Shown one piece after another: positions 1 through 7,105 of a stretch of 10,860 bases of DNA. The first letter of the stretch is position 1, and each line of letters starts with the position of its first letter. The notes under the pieces are model-generated. The model did no database searches, was not told the DNA's origin, and saw nothing but the letters and a program-made list of their open reading frames with translations. Source of the stretch: Thermoanaerobaculia bacterium (GTDB lineage: Bacteria > Acidobacteriota > Thermoanaerobaculia > Multivoradales > JAHEKO01); contig JARFQS010000491.1 of the NCBI GenBank assembly GCA_029287645.1, positions 1 through 10,860 on the forward strand, written 5' to 3'. Position numbers and translations under genes: made by a program.

Positions 1-200
1 CCTTCGGGCAGGGTCTCACCCGTCTCGAGATAGTGATCTGCACTCCAGGGAAACTCGACCGCGGACAAGCTCAGACCCCATCTCCGGCTCACTGCCGCCA
101 GCACCTTCATGGCCTCGGCCGTCACTTCCGGGCCGATCCCGTCTCCCGGAATCACCGCGATTCTGTGCTCTTCGTTTGCTGTTTGTGGGGTCGGATTCAC
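1..200 (-). CDS. Isocitrate/isopropylmalate dehydrogenase family protein (COG0473), N-terminal part, cut by window edge
   Basis: The visible 66 residues carry the N-terminal nucleotide-fold signature of NAD-dependent beta-decarboxylating dehydrogenases: an HRIAVIPGDGIGPEV segment at residues 12-26, then a helix with EAMKVL, and an FPWSADHYLETGETLPEG segment near residues 49-66. Family members oxidise 3-isopropylmalate, isocitrate, tartrate or D-malate and then decarboxylate the product, in the cytoplasm. The FPW..DHYL..GETLP stretch fits either the isopropylmalate or the tartrate/D-malate branch, and the specificity residues lie outside the window, so I give no symbol. The start chosen is GTG at 200; it is the only plausible start ahead of the conserved strand and adds a short tail of about 11 residues. 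No strong Shine-Dalgarno is visible. It begins 10 bases after the DUF2071 stop codon, so the two are probably co-transcribed. Confidence 0.85.
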   Translation of the reverse strand, partial: MNPTPQTANEEHRIAVIPGDGIGPEVTAEAMKVLAAVSRRWGLSLSAVEFPWSADHYLETGETLPE

Positions 201-210
201 CGCCAGGATG

Positions 211-1056
211 CTAGCACAGCATCGCACCGCGCGAGACGCCCGCCGCGGACCGCCGAGAGTGATTCGAGGTCGCCTTCAGCATCGCCGGATCGGTCGCCAC
301 CGGCGCCGCCGCCCGTCTGAGGGCCTCTCGCGCCGCCGCCGTGTCCAACTCGAAGACGAAGGGAATCTCGGGGCACAACCAGGCCGAGTACAGGTCCGGC
401 CAACCGGTGCTCTCGGCGAGCGGCAGGCAGAGATCGAGCAGCCGTCGCTCCTGCATCACGACGCTGAGGGGCCAAATCGGGACCGAGCGCTGGCTGGTCT
501 CGACAGACCTCAGACCGCCAGCCGTCACCAGGTAGGCGCGCCGCCTCTGGCGGAAGTAGGACGTCATGCGCTCCCAGCTTCCCAGCGCGGGGCCGGAACC
601 CACCATGGGAACACTCTGGTGGGCCGTCAGCTTGAGGGTCGCGTCCCGATGCACGATCCACTGCCAGGACTCGGATGCGGCCTTGTCGGTCGGTGCAGGG
701 AAGTTGAAGCGCCCCCCAACAGCGGGCTGACCAGCCAGCCACCGCGAGCTGGGCACGACCCAGTGCGGTACCAACAGCCGATGCAGGAAGATGGACGGCA
801 CGCCCTCGTGGTCGGTGACGTAGAACCGAAAGTTGAATTGCGGGTAGGAGAGCCGCAGAAACGGAAGCCCAGCCACATGGAGGTGCTCGTGGCGAAAGAG
901 GAGGGCCGATCCGAACACCAGGCGTTCCTCGTCGGCGCTGTGGACCTCGTACTGCAGCGGATCGGGCAGAGGTGGCAAGGCTGCCTCGGGGAAAGCCCAA
1001 TTGAGATAGAGGCAGTCCCTGACAACCGTGCGGACGGTGGTGCCTTGAGCTGTCAC
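211..1056 (-). CDS. DUF2071 (YqjF-like) protein of unknown function
   Basis: With the GTG start at 1056 the product is 281 residues. The N-terminus (VRTVVRDCLYLNWAFPEAAL) resembles the opening of DUF2071 proteins, where a conserved strand is followed by an Asn-Trp/Tyr and a Pro-Glu helix. A central NFRFYV...GVPSIFLHRLLVP segment matches the family's N(L)RFYV...GV.F pattern. A later GSWERMTSYFRQRRRAYLVTAGGLRS...PIWPLSV segment matches the family's C-terminal E-F-L-x-E-R-Y...G-L...P-W-P-L block. No enzymatic function is established for the family to my knowledge, so none is assigned. The frame stays open to a TTG at 1197 (328 residues). I prefer 1056 because the extra 47 residues show no family similarity, read like non-coding sequence, and would use up most of the divergent promoter region. 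The C-terminal 40 or so residues are low-complexity Ala/Arg/Ser and look non-conserved. It precedes the dehydrogenase gene by 10 bases. Confidence 0.72.
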   Translation of the reverse strand: MTAQGTTVRTVVRDCLYLNWAFPEAALPPLPDPLQYEVHSADEERLVFGSALLFRHEHLHVAGLPFLRLSYPQFNFRFYVTDHEGVPSIFLHRLLVPHWVVPSSRWLAGQPAVGGRFNFPAPTDKAASESWQWIVHRDATLKLTAHQSVPMVGSGPALGSWERMTSYFRQRRRAYLVTAGGLRSVETSQRSVPIWPLSVVMQERRLLDLCLPLAESTGWPDLYSAWLCPEIPFVFELDTAAAREALRRAAAPVATDPAMLKATSNHSRRSAAGVSRGAMLC

Positions 1057-1186
1057 CGGAGCCCCGCTCTCATGACCCCGCAGCCTCGAACTGTCCGACC
1101 ATACGGAAAACCTTAACCTGCTCGACGGCGAGCCGCAAGCCACTTCACGTGGGTCACCAGCGATCTTCGAGCTCAGGATGTCGTCG

Positions 1187-1216
1187 TTGACCTCCAACCG
1201 GGCCCGGCTCTGTTAG
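1187..1216 (+). promoter_or_regulatory. Possible sigma70-type promoter of the M28 peptidase gene
   Basis: A TTGACC hexamer (1187-1192, five of six matches to the -35 consensus) is followed after 18 bases by TGTTAG (1211-1216, only three of six matches to TATAAT). The placement is right: it lies between the divergent DUF2071 gene and the M28 start, leaving a leader of about 30 bases. The -10 element is poor, so this is a suggestion only. On the minus strand, no convincing matching promoter for the DUF2071 gene could be picked; a TATGGT near 1100 lacks a good -35. Confidence 0.3.
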
Positions 1217-1243
1217 AGTTCGAGGCCTCAACTATCTTCCCTT

Positions 1244-1250
1244 GGAGGGG
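1244..1250 (+). promoter_or_regulatory. Strong Shine-Dalgarno of the M28 peptidase gene
   Basis: GGAGGGG lies just upstream of the ATG at 1255, with six bases between the GGAGG core and the start codon. It fixes the start of the M28 gene and argues against using the downstream Met codons. Confidence 0.75.
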
Positions 1251-1254
1251 ATCC

Positions 1255-2979
1255 ATGAAAATCGAAGTCTCGAAGAACAACACAAGGGCGCTCCTCATGG
1301 TCTTCATGTTGAGCACGGCTCTGGGATTTGCTGCCTGTCAGCAGCCCTCGTCGGATCAAGAGCCCGGCGCGGTAGCATCACTCGACCTTCCGGCAGGTGT
1401 CGAAACGGCAGCCGAAGCGATCCATGAGGAGGCGATCAGAGACCATATCGCCGCCCTGTCGAGCGACGAATTCGAAGGCCGAGCTCCGGCAAGCCCCGGT
1501 GATGAGAAAGCTCGACAGTACCTGCAGGACGCAATGGCGGAAATGGGGCTCGAGCCCGGCGCTCAGAACGGTGAATGGCAGCAGCGATTCCCCATCATGA
1601 GCATCACCTCCGAAGTGCCGGAAACGTGGTCCTTCGAAGGACAGGAGTCCAATCTGGAGCTCGCCTACTGGGACGACTTCATCGCCAGCAGCGGCGTGCA
1701 ACGTGAAAGCTCACGGATCGACGATGCCGAGATCGTCTTTGTCGGCTTTGGCATCGAAGCTCCGGAATACGCTTGGGACGACTTCAAGGGTGTGGACGTC
1801 GAAGGCAAGGTTCTTCTGATGATGAACAACGATCCCGACTGGGATCCGGAGCTCTTCGAAGGAGATCGACGCCTCTACTACGGGCGCTGGACCTACAAGT
1901 ACGAGATGGCCGCTCGCCATGGTGCAGCTGGTGCCATCATCATCCACACGACGCCTTCGGCCGGATATTCCTGGCAGGTGGTCCAGGCCTCCTGGACCGG
2001 AGCCAATTTCGAGCTGCCGGCTGGTGAAGAGCCTCGATCACAGGTCTCCGCCTGGGTGACGGAGGATGCGGCTCGCCACCTGGTGGCGACCTCCGGACAT
2101 GACCTGGACGATCTTCGAGAGTCGGCCAAGAGCCGCGATTTTCAACCCGTGCCCCTGGGGATCACGACCTCTCTGGAGCTCAGTAACAGCATCGAGAGCG
2201 TGGAGACCGGCAATGTCGCGGGTCTGCTGGAAGGTAGCGATCCGGAGCTGAAGAACGAGGTCGTCGTCTACTCGGCCCACCACGACCACTTCGGCATCGG
2301 TGAGCCGGACGAAGAGGGCGACGACATCTACAACGGCGCGCTGGACAACGCTTCCGGTTGCAGCAAGGTGTTGGCAATCGCCGATGCCTTCACTCGCCTG
2401 CCCGAGCCGCCTCGCCGTTCGGTGCTCTTTCTATTCGTGGCCGCGGAAGAGCAGGGCCTCCTCGGCTCGGAGTACTATGCGAAGAACCCGACGTTCGCGC
2501 CGGGTCTCATCGCCGCCAACGTGAATATCGACGGTGCCAACATCTTCGGCCGCACCAGCGACGTGGCCTACATCGGCTTCGGGAAATCGACCCTCGACGA
2601 CGTCGTGGTCGCAGCAGCGGCCCGCCAGGGTAGGACCGTGGTGGGTGACCAGTTCCCCGATCGCGGCAGCTTCTACCGCTCGGATCAATTCAACTTCTCG
2701 AAGATCGGTGTGCCAGCCATCTATGCCGACAGTGGAACCACCTACATCGATCGGCCGGAAGGCTGGGGCAAAGAGCAAGCCGAAGCGTGGGAGGCCGTCC
2801 ACTACCATCAGCCGAGCGATGAGCTGACGGACGACTGGAACTTCGAGGGAATCGTCGAAGACACGGTTCTCGCCTTCGAGGCCGGCCTGTCCATAGCTCA
2901 GACGGACGAGCTACCGGCTTGGCGCCCAGGCGACGAGTTCGAGGCGGCACGAATCGAGGCCCTCGCAGAGCGCGACTGA
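1255..2979 (+). CDS. M28-family zinc metallopeptidase, probable lipoprotein with PA-like insert
   Basis: This 574-residue exported peptidase starts with a basic N-region, a hydrophobic core (residues 12-27) and a lipobox-like FAAC with Cys28, so it is probably a lipid-anchored envelope protein. Residues of about 155-300 form a PA-like domain inserted before the catalytic core (VFVGFGIEAP, GKVLLMMNNDP, HGAAGAIIIHTT), as in other large M28 aminopeptidases. The co-catalytic zinc site is complete by family comparison: AHHD with His342, NGALDNASG with Asp364, AAEEQGLLGS with Glu398 as likely general base and Glu399 as ligand, NIDG with Asp426, and YHQPSDE with His518. Members release N-terminal residues from peptides; the substrate here is unknown. 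The ATG is preceded by a strong GGAGGGG. It is a single gene, divergent from DUF2071 and convergent with the CDGSH gene. Nothing looks broken. Confidence 0.95.
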   Translation: MKIEVSKNNTRALLMVFMLSTALGFAACQQPSSDQEPGAVASLDLPAGVETAAEAIHEEAIRDHIAALSSDEFEGRAPASPGDEKARQYLQDAMAEMGLEPGAQNGEWQQRFPIMSITSEVPETWSFEGQESNLELAYWDDFIASSGVQRESSRIDDAEIVFVGFGIEAPEYAWDDFKGVDVEGKVLLMMNNDPDWDPELFEGDRRLYYGRWTYKYEMAARHGAAGAIIIHTTPSAGYSWQVVQASWTGANFELPAGEEPRSQVSAWVTEDAARHLVATSGHDLDDLRESAKSRDFQPVPLGITTSLELSNSIESVETGNVAGLLEGSDPELKNEVVVYSAHHDHFGIGEPDEEGDDIYNGALDNASGCSKVLAIADAFTRLPEPPRRSVLFLFVAAEEQGLLGSEYYAKNPTFAPGLIAANVNIDGANIFGRTSDVAYIGFGKSTLDDVVVAAAARQGRTVVGDQFPDRGSFYRSDQFNFSKIGVPAIYADSGTTYIDRPEGWGKEQAEAWEAVHYHQPSDELTDDWNFEGIVEDTVLAFEAGLSIAQTDELPAWRPGDEFEAARIEALAERD

Positions 2980-2996
2980 GCCCACCTCTTCGCCAC

Positions 2997-3236
2997 CTAC
3001 TCCAATCCGGAGTGGGTGCCGTCGCAGAACGGCGGGTTGGCCGTGTGCTTGCACTGGCACAGGGCCACCCGCTTCTTCTCGCTCAGCTCCACCTTCAACG
3101 GACCGAGATCCGTCCCGGCGTGCGAGCCGTCGCAGAACGGCTGCTTCTCCGAGCGGCCACACTGGCACCAGTAGTACTTCCCGGCTTCCAGCTCGATGAC
3201 TGCGGGCCTCGTTGCGGCTACTTTGGGATCGCTCAT
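2997..3236 (-). CDS. Tandem CDGSH iron-sulfur domain protein
   Basis: This 79-residue cytoplasmic protein has two CDGSH domains in a row. Each has the 3Cys-1His signature that binds a [2Fe-2S] cluster: Cys24, Cys26, Cys35 and His39 in the first (C-Q-C then PFCDGSH), and Cys60, Cys62, Cys71 and His75 in the second (C-Q-C then PFCDGTH). Family members are redox or cluster-transfer proteins related to mitoNEET/Miner2; the bacterial double-domain forms have no firmly fixed role. The ATG at 3236 is chosen because AAGGAG lies a few bases upstream and homology begins there; a longer open frame upstream runs into the preceding deaminase gene and is not coding. It follows the deaminase stop by 19 bases and is the last gene of the minus-strand operon; its stop is 17 bases from that of the convergent M28 gene. 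Confidence 0.94.
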   Translation of the reverse strand: MSDPKVAATRPAVIELEAGKYYWCQCGRSEKQPFCDGSHAGTDLGPLKVELSEKKRVALCQCKHTANPPFCDGTHSGLE

Positions 3237-3255
3237 CCGAATCTCCTTATCGCTG

Positions 3256-4356
3256 TTACCCGGACTCCTTCTGCCCGAGTTGCTTCTCGAGAATCGTCGC
3301 ATCACCAAGGTGCTTCTCGCCGAGGTCCCTGAACTGTCTCCGGAACTGGACCTCGAGCTCTCGGCGCTCATCTCCCGAGACGAAAGCATGCTGCAGCGCC
3401 GCCCAGCTCAAGGCAGCCAGATCCTGCGCCCCAAGCCCGAAAGTCTCCGAGACTCGGCGAAACTCTTCGGTCAGAGTGGTCTCGAAGAGCGGAGGGTCAT
3501 CGGAGTTGAGGGTTACCGGCACTCCGGCACTCCGAATCCTGTCGATAGGATGACTCTCCAGGTCTGCGACCGCCCCCAACCGCACGTTGGACGTCGGGCA
3601 GATCTCCAGGGGGATTTGGCGCTCTACGAGTTCGTCCATCAGCTCGACATCCTCGACCGACCGGATGCCGTGTCCGATCCTCTCGGGCTGGCAGATCTCC
3701 AGCGCCGAACGGACCGACTCCGGCCCTTCGTGCTCGCCAGCGTGAGCGACCCGGTGCAATCCCTCTTGCCGAGCGACGTGAAAATGCTCCCGAAAAGGCT
3801 CGTCGGAAGAGGCTTCGAAGCCGGACAGCCCGAGAGCCACGACCCCCTGCCCACGTCCATCGAGCGCCCACTCCAGGGTTCGATCGGCCCACTCCCAGGT
3901 CACATCTCGCACGATGTCGGGGATCCACCGCGCCGTGACGCCCAGTCGCTGTTCTTCCTCCTGCAGCGTTTCGCTCAATGCCGCCGCCACCTCCGCACCA
4001 TTGGCTCCATTTCGAATGTGGGTAGCGACAGTGAAGTGGACTTCACTGTAGCGGATATTCTGCGCCGCCTGTTCAGCCAGGAATTCCCGAGCGACCAACT
4101 GGAAGTCTTCGGGGTCGCGCAGGCTCTGGCTGCAGGTCAGGTAGATCTCGACGAAGTGCTCGAAGTCCCTGAACCTGAACCACTCCCGCAGCCCTTCAAT
4201 GGTGTCCGCCGGAAGGGAGACTCGGTGTCGCTTCGCCAGCTGCAGGAGAGTACGTGGACGGATCGAGCCTTCCAGATGGACGTGCAGTTCCGCCTTCGGC
4301 ATCTCCCGGATGAAGGCATCCAGCCCTGGATCGAGATTCAAGTGTCGCCCTCTCAA
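3256..4356 (-). CDS. add: Adenosine deaminase family enzyme (COG1816)
   Basis: The 366-residue product is a full-length cytoplasmic amidohydrolase TIM barrel that hydrolytically deaminates a 6-aminopurine compound. The metal site is complete: His25 and His27 in PKAELHVHLEGS, His205 and the catalytic Glu208 in HAGE, His229 in RIGHG, and Asp286/Asp287 in LNSDDP. The exact substrate is uncertain. SDDP rather than TDDP and the HLEGS motif are seen in adenosine deaminases but also in related adenine and 6-aminodeoxyfutalosine deaminases, so the symbol is by family only. The TTG at 4356 overlaps the coaD stop (TTGA). A second TTG at 4341 has a better-placed GAGAGGG ahead of it and would give 361 residues; both keep the whole catalytic domain. 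It follows coaD and precedes the CDGSH gene by 19 bases. Confidence 0.92.
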   Translation of the reverse strand: MRGRHLNLDPGLDAFIREMPKAELHVHLEGSIRPRTLLQLAKRHRVSLPADTIEGLREWFRFRDFEHFVEIYLTCSQSLRDPEDFQLVAREFLAEQAAQNIRYSEVHFTVATHIRNGANGAEVAAALSETLQEEEQRLGVTARWIPDIVRDVTWEWADRTLEWALDGRGQGVVALGLSGFEASSDEPFREHFHVARQEGLHRVAHAGEHEGPESVRSALEICQPERIGHGIRSVEDVELMDELVERQIPLEICPTSNVRLGAVADLESHPIDRIRSAGVPVTLNSDDPPLFETTLTEEFRRVSETFGLGAQDLAALSWAALQHAFVSGDERRELEVQFRRQFRDLGEKHLGDATILEKQLGQKESG

Positions 4357-4847
4357 CCCTGGCTCGAAGCCCTGCCGCCAAGCTCCCGCAGCACGTTCTC
4401 GGGCACCAGACCCGTGAGATCGCCGCCAAGGAAGAAGACCTCCTTGACGAGACGGCTCGACAGGTAGATGTACTCTTCTTTCGGCACCATGAAGACGGTC
4501 TCGACCTGCGGATTCAGCCGTCGATTCATCAGGGCCATCTGAAACTCGTATTCGAAGTCCGAGACGGCTCGCAAGCCCCGTATGATCGTGCGAGCTCCCA
4601 CCTGGTCCATGAAATCGGCCAGCAAGCCAGAGAAGCTCTCCACCCTGCAGTCCTCACACTCTCGGAGCTCGTGGGAGATCATGGCCTGCCGCTCACCCAC
4701 CGAGAATACCGGCTTCTTCTCCTCGTTACCGAGCACCGCCACCACGACTTCGTCGAAGACCGATCGGCAGCGGCCGATGATGTCCAGATGGCCGTTGTGA
4801 ATCGGATCGAACGAGCCTGGATATACCGCGATTCGCTTTCTACTCAT
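4353..4847 (-). CDS. coaD: Phosphopantetheine adenylyltransferase
   Basis: This 164-residue enzyme transfers AMP from ATP to 4'-phosphopantetheine to make dephospho-CoA, the penultimate step of coenzyme A synthesis. The nucleotidyltransferase signature is PGSFDPIHNGH at residues 10-20, with His17 and His20 as the (H/T)xGH motif. The family blocks RGLRAVSDFEYE (90-101) and LSSRLVKE (129-136) follow, then the C-terminal GGDLTGLVPENV. Length is normal for the family. The second motif reads SSR where the commonest form is SSS, a modest variation. The ATG overlaps the stop of the upstream beta-propeller gene (ATGA), with GGGAAGG just ahead, and the stop overlaps the deaminase start, so translation is probably coupled on both sides. 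Confidence 0.97.
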   Translation of the reverse strand: MSRKRIAVYPGSFDPIHNGHLDIIGRCRSVFDEVVVAVLGNEEKKPVFSVGERQAMISHELRECEDCRVESFSGLLADFMDQVGARTIIRGLRAVSDFEYEFQMALMNRRLNPQVETVFMVPKEEYIYLSSRLVKEVFFLGGDLTGLVPENVLRELGGRASSQG

Positions 4848-7078
4848 TGCCCTTCCCGGGTTAGATCGAAGGTCACGACATTGAAAGCAGCATCCATGAG
4901 CCGCAATAGCACGAGCTTTGCAGAATCCGGAAGATCCAGTAGGAGTGTTTCATGCTGTCCGTCCAGAAGTCCATCGACCGTGCCGGCTGGAATCCATTCT
5001 CCGGCGTCGAGGCTGAACTCGGCGCGCCGGAGGGGACTCAGCAGATCTTCGACCTCTACCTCGAGGCCAGCTGCCTGCCGTTCCACGCCGATCAACACGG
5101 GTACGGAGTGGTCTACGAGCACCGGCTCGCTGATCAACTCAGCCACCTCCACCTCTGACTCTTCGGATCGGAGACGATCTCTCACGATCAGCCTGAAGCG
5201 ATATCGACCATCGGGGAGTGCCGTTGCATCGAAGCTGTGATGGGTGTCTGTGAGGTCCTCTGCCATGGGTAGCCAATGTTCCTCTGCGTCGGCCCGGCGG
5301 AACTCCAGATTGGCGAACATGTCGTCCTCGTTGGGATCCTCCGACTTCCACCGAAGTGTCCGATAGCCCTTCTTCCAGAGCGTCTTCAGTCGCCGATTCT
5401 CATTCGGCGCCTTGGCTTCGAGGACCGTAAAAATCCCCTGGCGGTCAGGGTGTATGGGTTCGTAGACCTGCTGAGCAGGGTTGAAATTGGCCGGCACCAG
5501 GACCTGTCCCGGTTCCATGACCGTCAGGCTCTCGATTCTGGGTGGCAGATTCGCCTGTTTGTAGGAAATCAGGATCTCGCTGAGGCTCGGCGACACTCCG
5601 CCGTCGGCCTCCAACTCGGCCCTCCATTGAAAGTACCGCCCAGCTGGAACCGGTGTCAGGGGAATCTCCATGCCACTTTGCCATGCTGTCCATGCCGACC
5701 AGGTGCGATCGGGATCCGAGCTCATGCCGCTCCGTAACGAGAAGCGGACCCGACTTCCCTGCGGGGTCTTTCCCTGCCATCGGAGGTTGCCGAAAGTGGC
5801 GAACTGCTGCGCATCCAAGGTCGGACTCGTGTAGACGCCCCGACGCTCGGTGCGACCGGAGATCCGGTAGACGGCGGCTGCGTTCGTCGTCGCAAACGCG
5901 GGACCTGGATCATCGTCCAGAAGCACGACGACCTGCCGCTCATCGACGTCCTTCTCCAACACGGGCTTGCCGTTGCTCAAGCTGTAGACCTTGCCTTCGA
6001 GGCCCGTACCGACCCACAGACGGTCGCGATGCCAGGCCAAGGTGTAGACGGTCTCTTCCTGAAAGCCGGCCAGGGACTCGACCAGCCCCTCGGGTGAGAT
6101 CCTCAAGATCTCCGACCGAGGGCCCTGGAAGCCGATGGGCCTGGTGCCGACCGTCTCGGGCTCATCGCTTCCTTCCGCCGACACGGTTATCTGCACCGTG
6201 ACCTCGCCCGCTTCGTCCCCTGCGTCGGAGGCTTGCTCGTCGTCTTCAGAAGACTCCCTTGCTGTCTGCCCGAGGCTCACCAGGCTTGCCTCCGAAGCCA
6301 GCACCGCTGCAAAGCAGCTACCGTCCGGATCGGCCGCGAAGGCCACGACCTCTGGCTGCGGGGCATCGTAGAGAGTCCGGACGCTTCCGTCCTGGTCGAG
6401 TCTCAAGATCAGGCCCTCGCCTGCCGTACCCATGAGCAGCTGGCCGTTGGGCAGGGCCTTCAGAGACCGCAGATGCGTGTCCTGGGTGTCGAACAGCACC
6501 TCGCCCTGCCCCGGCGCCCGGACTTCGAACAGCTTGCCCTCCGTCCCGGTAGCCACCAGAAGACTCCCATTGGAACCGCTCTCGAGATCCCAGATGTACG
6601 TCTGCTCCGGATCGAAGAAGACGGTCGCTTCGCCAGCCTCGATTCGGTAGACCTTGCCGTTCGGCGAAGACCCGGCGAAGACCACACCGTCTTCGGCGAC
6701 AAAGACAGAGAAGATCTCAGGCTCGGGAGCCTCGAAAAGAACCGTCGTCGCTCCCTGCCGATCGATCAGCAGGACTCGGCCACCGTTGCCGGTGCCGACG
6801 ACCCACCCGTCTGGATGCGAGTCTGCCGATAGGAGGAACGGTTCGCTGACCTCCGTCAGGCGCTCTACCTGGTCCGCCAGGCGCAGCGTTCCGAGCGAGT
6901 CGAGACCGATACCGTCCAGAGTGCCAGCCAGGAATGCGGCTCGACTCTGCATCGAGTAGATCCTCACTTGGGACTCCACCGGCAGAGCAAGGCAGGCCAG
7001 TCCCAAGATGATGCCTACCAGCCTCGACCGGTACCGGTCGATCATGGGTCGAGTTCCATCTCTTGCGCGCATGTTCAC
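4844..7078 (-). CDS. Secreted beta-propeller protein with C-terminal beta-sandwich region, function unknown
   Basis: The 744-residue product starts with a signal peptide (basic stretch ending near Arg19, hydrophobic core 20-33, likely cleavage near VESQ), so it is periplasmic or secreted. Residues of about 85-235 and 320-410 contain repeated beta-propeller blades, each with a G-T/S-x-x-x-G-K-V/L-Y/F-like signature (for example at 95-106, 134-147, 174-188, 215-228 and 354-366). A strongly acidic insert of about 35 residues (near 274-308) interrupts the blades. Residues 415-744 are rich in beta strand and contain TWSAWTAWQ and YFQWRAEL segments and DGRYRFRLIVRDR, resembling fibronectin/Ig-like modules. 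No catalytic motif is visible. The start is GTG at 7078 with GAGGAG at 7089-7084; ATG at 7072 is nearly equivalent. It lies 27 bases after the S55 gene and overlaps coaD. Confidence 0.85.
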   Translation of the reverse strand: MNMRARDGTRPMIDRYRSRLVGIILGLACLALPVESQVRIYSMQSRAAFLAGTLDGIGLDSLGTLRLADQVERLTEVSEPFLLSADSHPDGWVVGTGNGGRVLLIDRQGATTVLFEAPEPEIFSVFVAEDGVVFAGSSPNGKVYRIEAGEATVFFDPEQTYIWDLESGSNGSLLVATGTEGKLFEVRAPGQGEVLFDTQDTHLRSLKALPNGQLLMGTAGEGLILRLDQDGSVRTLYDAPQPEVVAFAADPDGSCFAAVLASEASLVSLGQTARESSEDDEQASDAGDEAGEVTVQITVSAEGSDEPETVGTRPIGFQGPRSEILRISPEGLVESLAGFQEETVYTLAWHRDRLWVGTGLEGKVYSLSNGKPVLEKDVDERQVVVLLDDDPGPAFATTNAAAVYRISGRTERRGVYTSPTLDAQQFATFGNLRWQGKTPQGSRVRFSLRSGMSSDPDRTWSAWTAWQSGMEIPLTPVPAGRYFQWRAELEADGGVSPSLSEILISYKQANLPPRIESLTVMEPGQVLVPANFNPAQQVYEPIHPDRQGIFTVLEAKAPNENRRLKTLWKKGYRTLRWKSEDPNEDDMFANLEFRRADAEEHWLPMAEDLTDTHHSFDATALPDGRYRFRLIVRDRLRSEESEVEVAELISEPVLVDHSVPVLIGVERQAAGLEVEVEDLLSPLRRAEFSLDAGEWIPAGTVDGLLDGQHETLLLDLPDSAKLVLLRLMDAAFNVVTFDLTREGQ

Positions 7079-7105
7079 CTCAGCTCCTCGTCAGCCAGGG
7101 TCTTT

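Noticed and set aside
109..1116. Long plus-strand open frame of 335 codons opposite the DUF2071 gene
   Set aside because: Arg/Gly/His-rich translation with no recognisable family, antisense to a gene with family similarity; typical of GC-rich shadow frames.
1057..1197. N-terminal extension of DUF2071 to TTG 1197
   Set aside because: No family similarity, AT-richer patches such as TTAAGGTTTTCC that look intergenic, and it would fill most of the divergent promoter region; kept only as an alternative start.
2997..3015. Small inverted repeat (ACTCC/GGAGT, loop AATCC) at the convergent M28/CDGSH junction
   Set aside because: Only 5 perfect pairs plus a wobble extension, no T-run on either strand, and it overlaps the last CDGSH codons, so a terminator is not supported.
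3237..3389. N-terminal extension of the CDGSH frame by 51 residues
   Set aside because: It overlaps the end of the deaminase gene, is Ser/Arg-rich, and a good AAGGAG precedes the internal ATG at 3236.
3196..4467. Plus-strand open frame of 423 codons opposite the deaminase gene
   Set aside because: The opposite strand encodes a full adenosine-deaminase-family protein with all catalytic residues; the antisense frame shows no domain and reaches into coaD.
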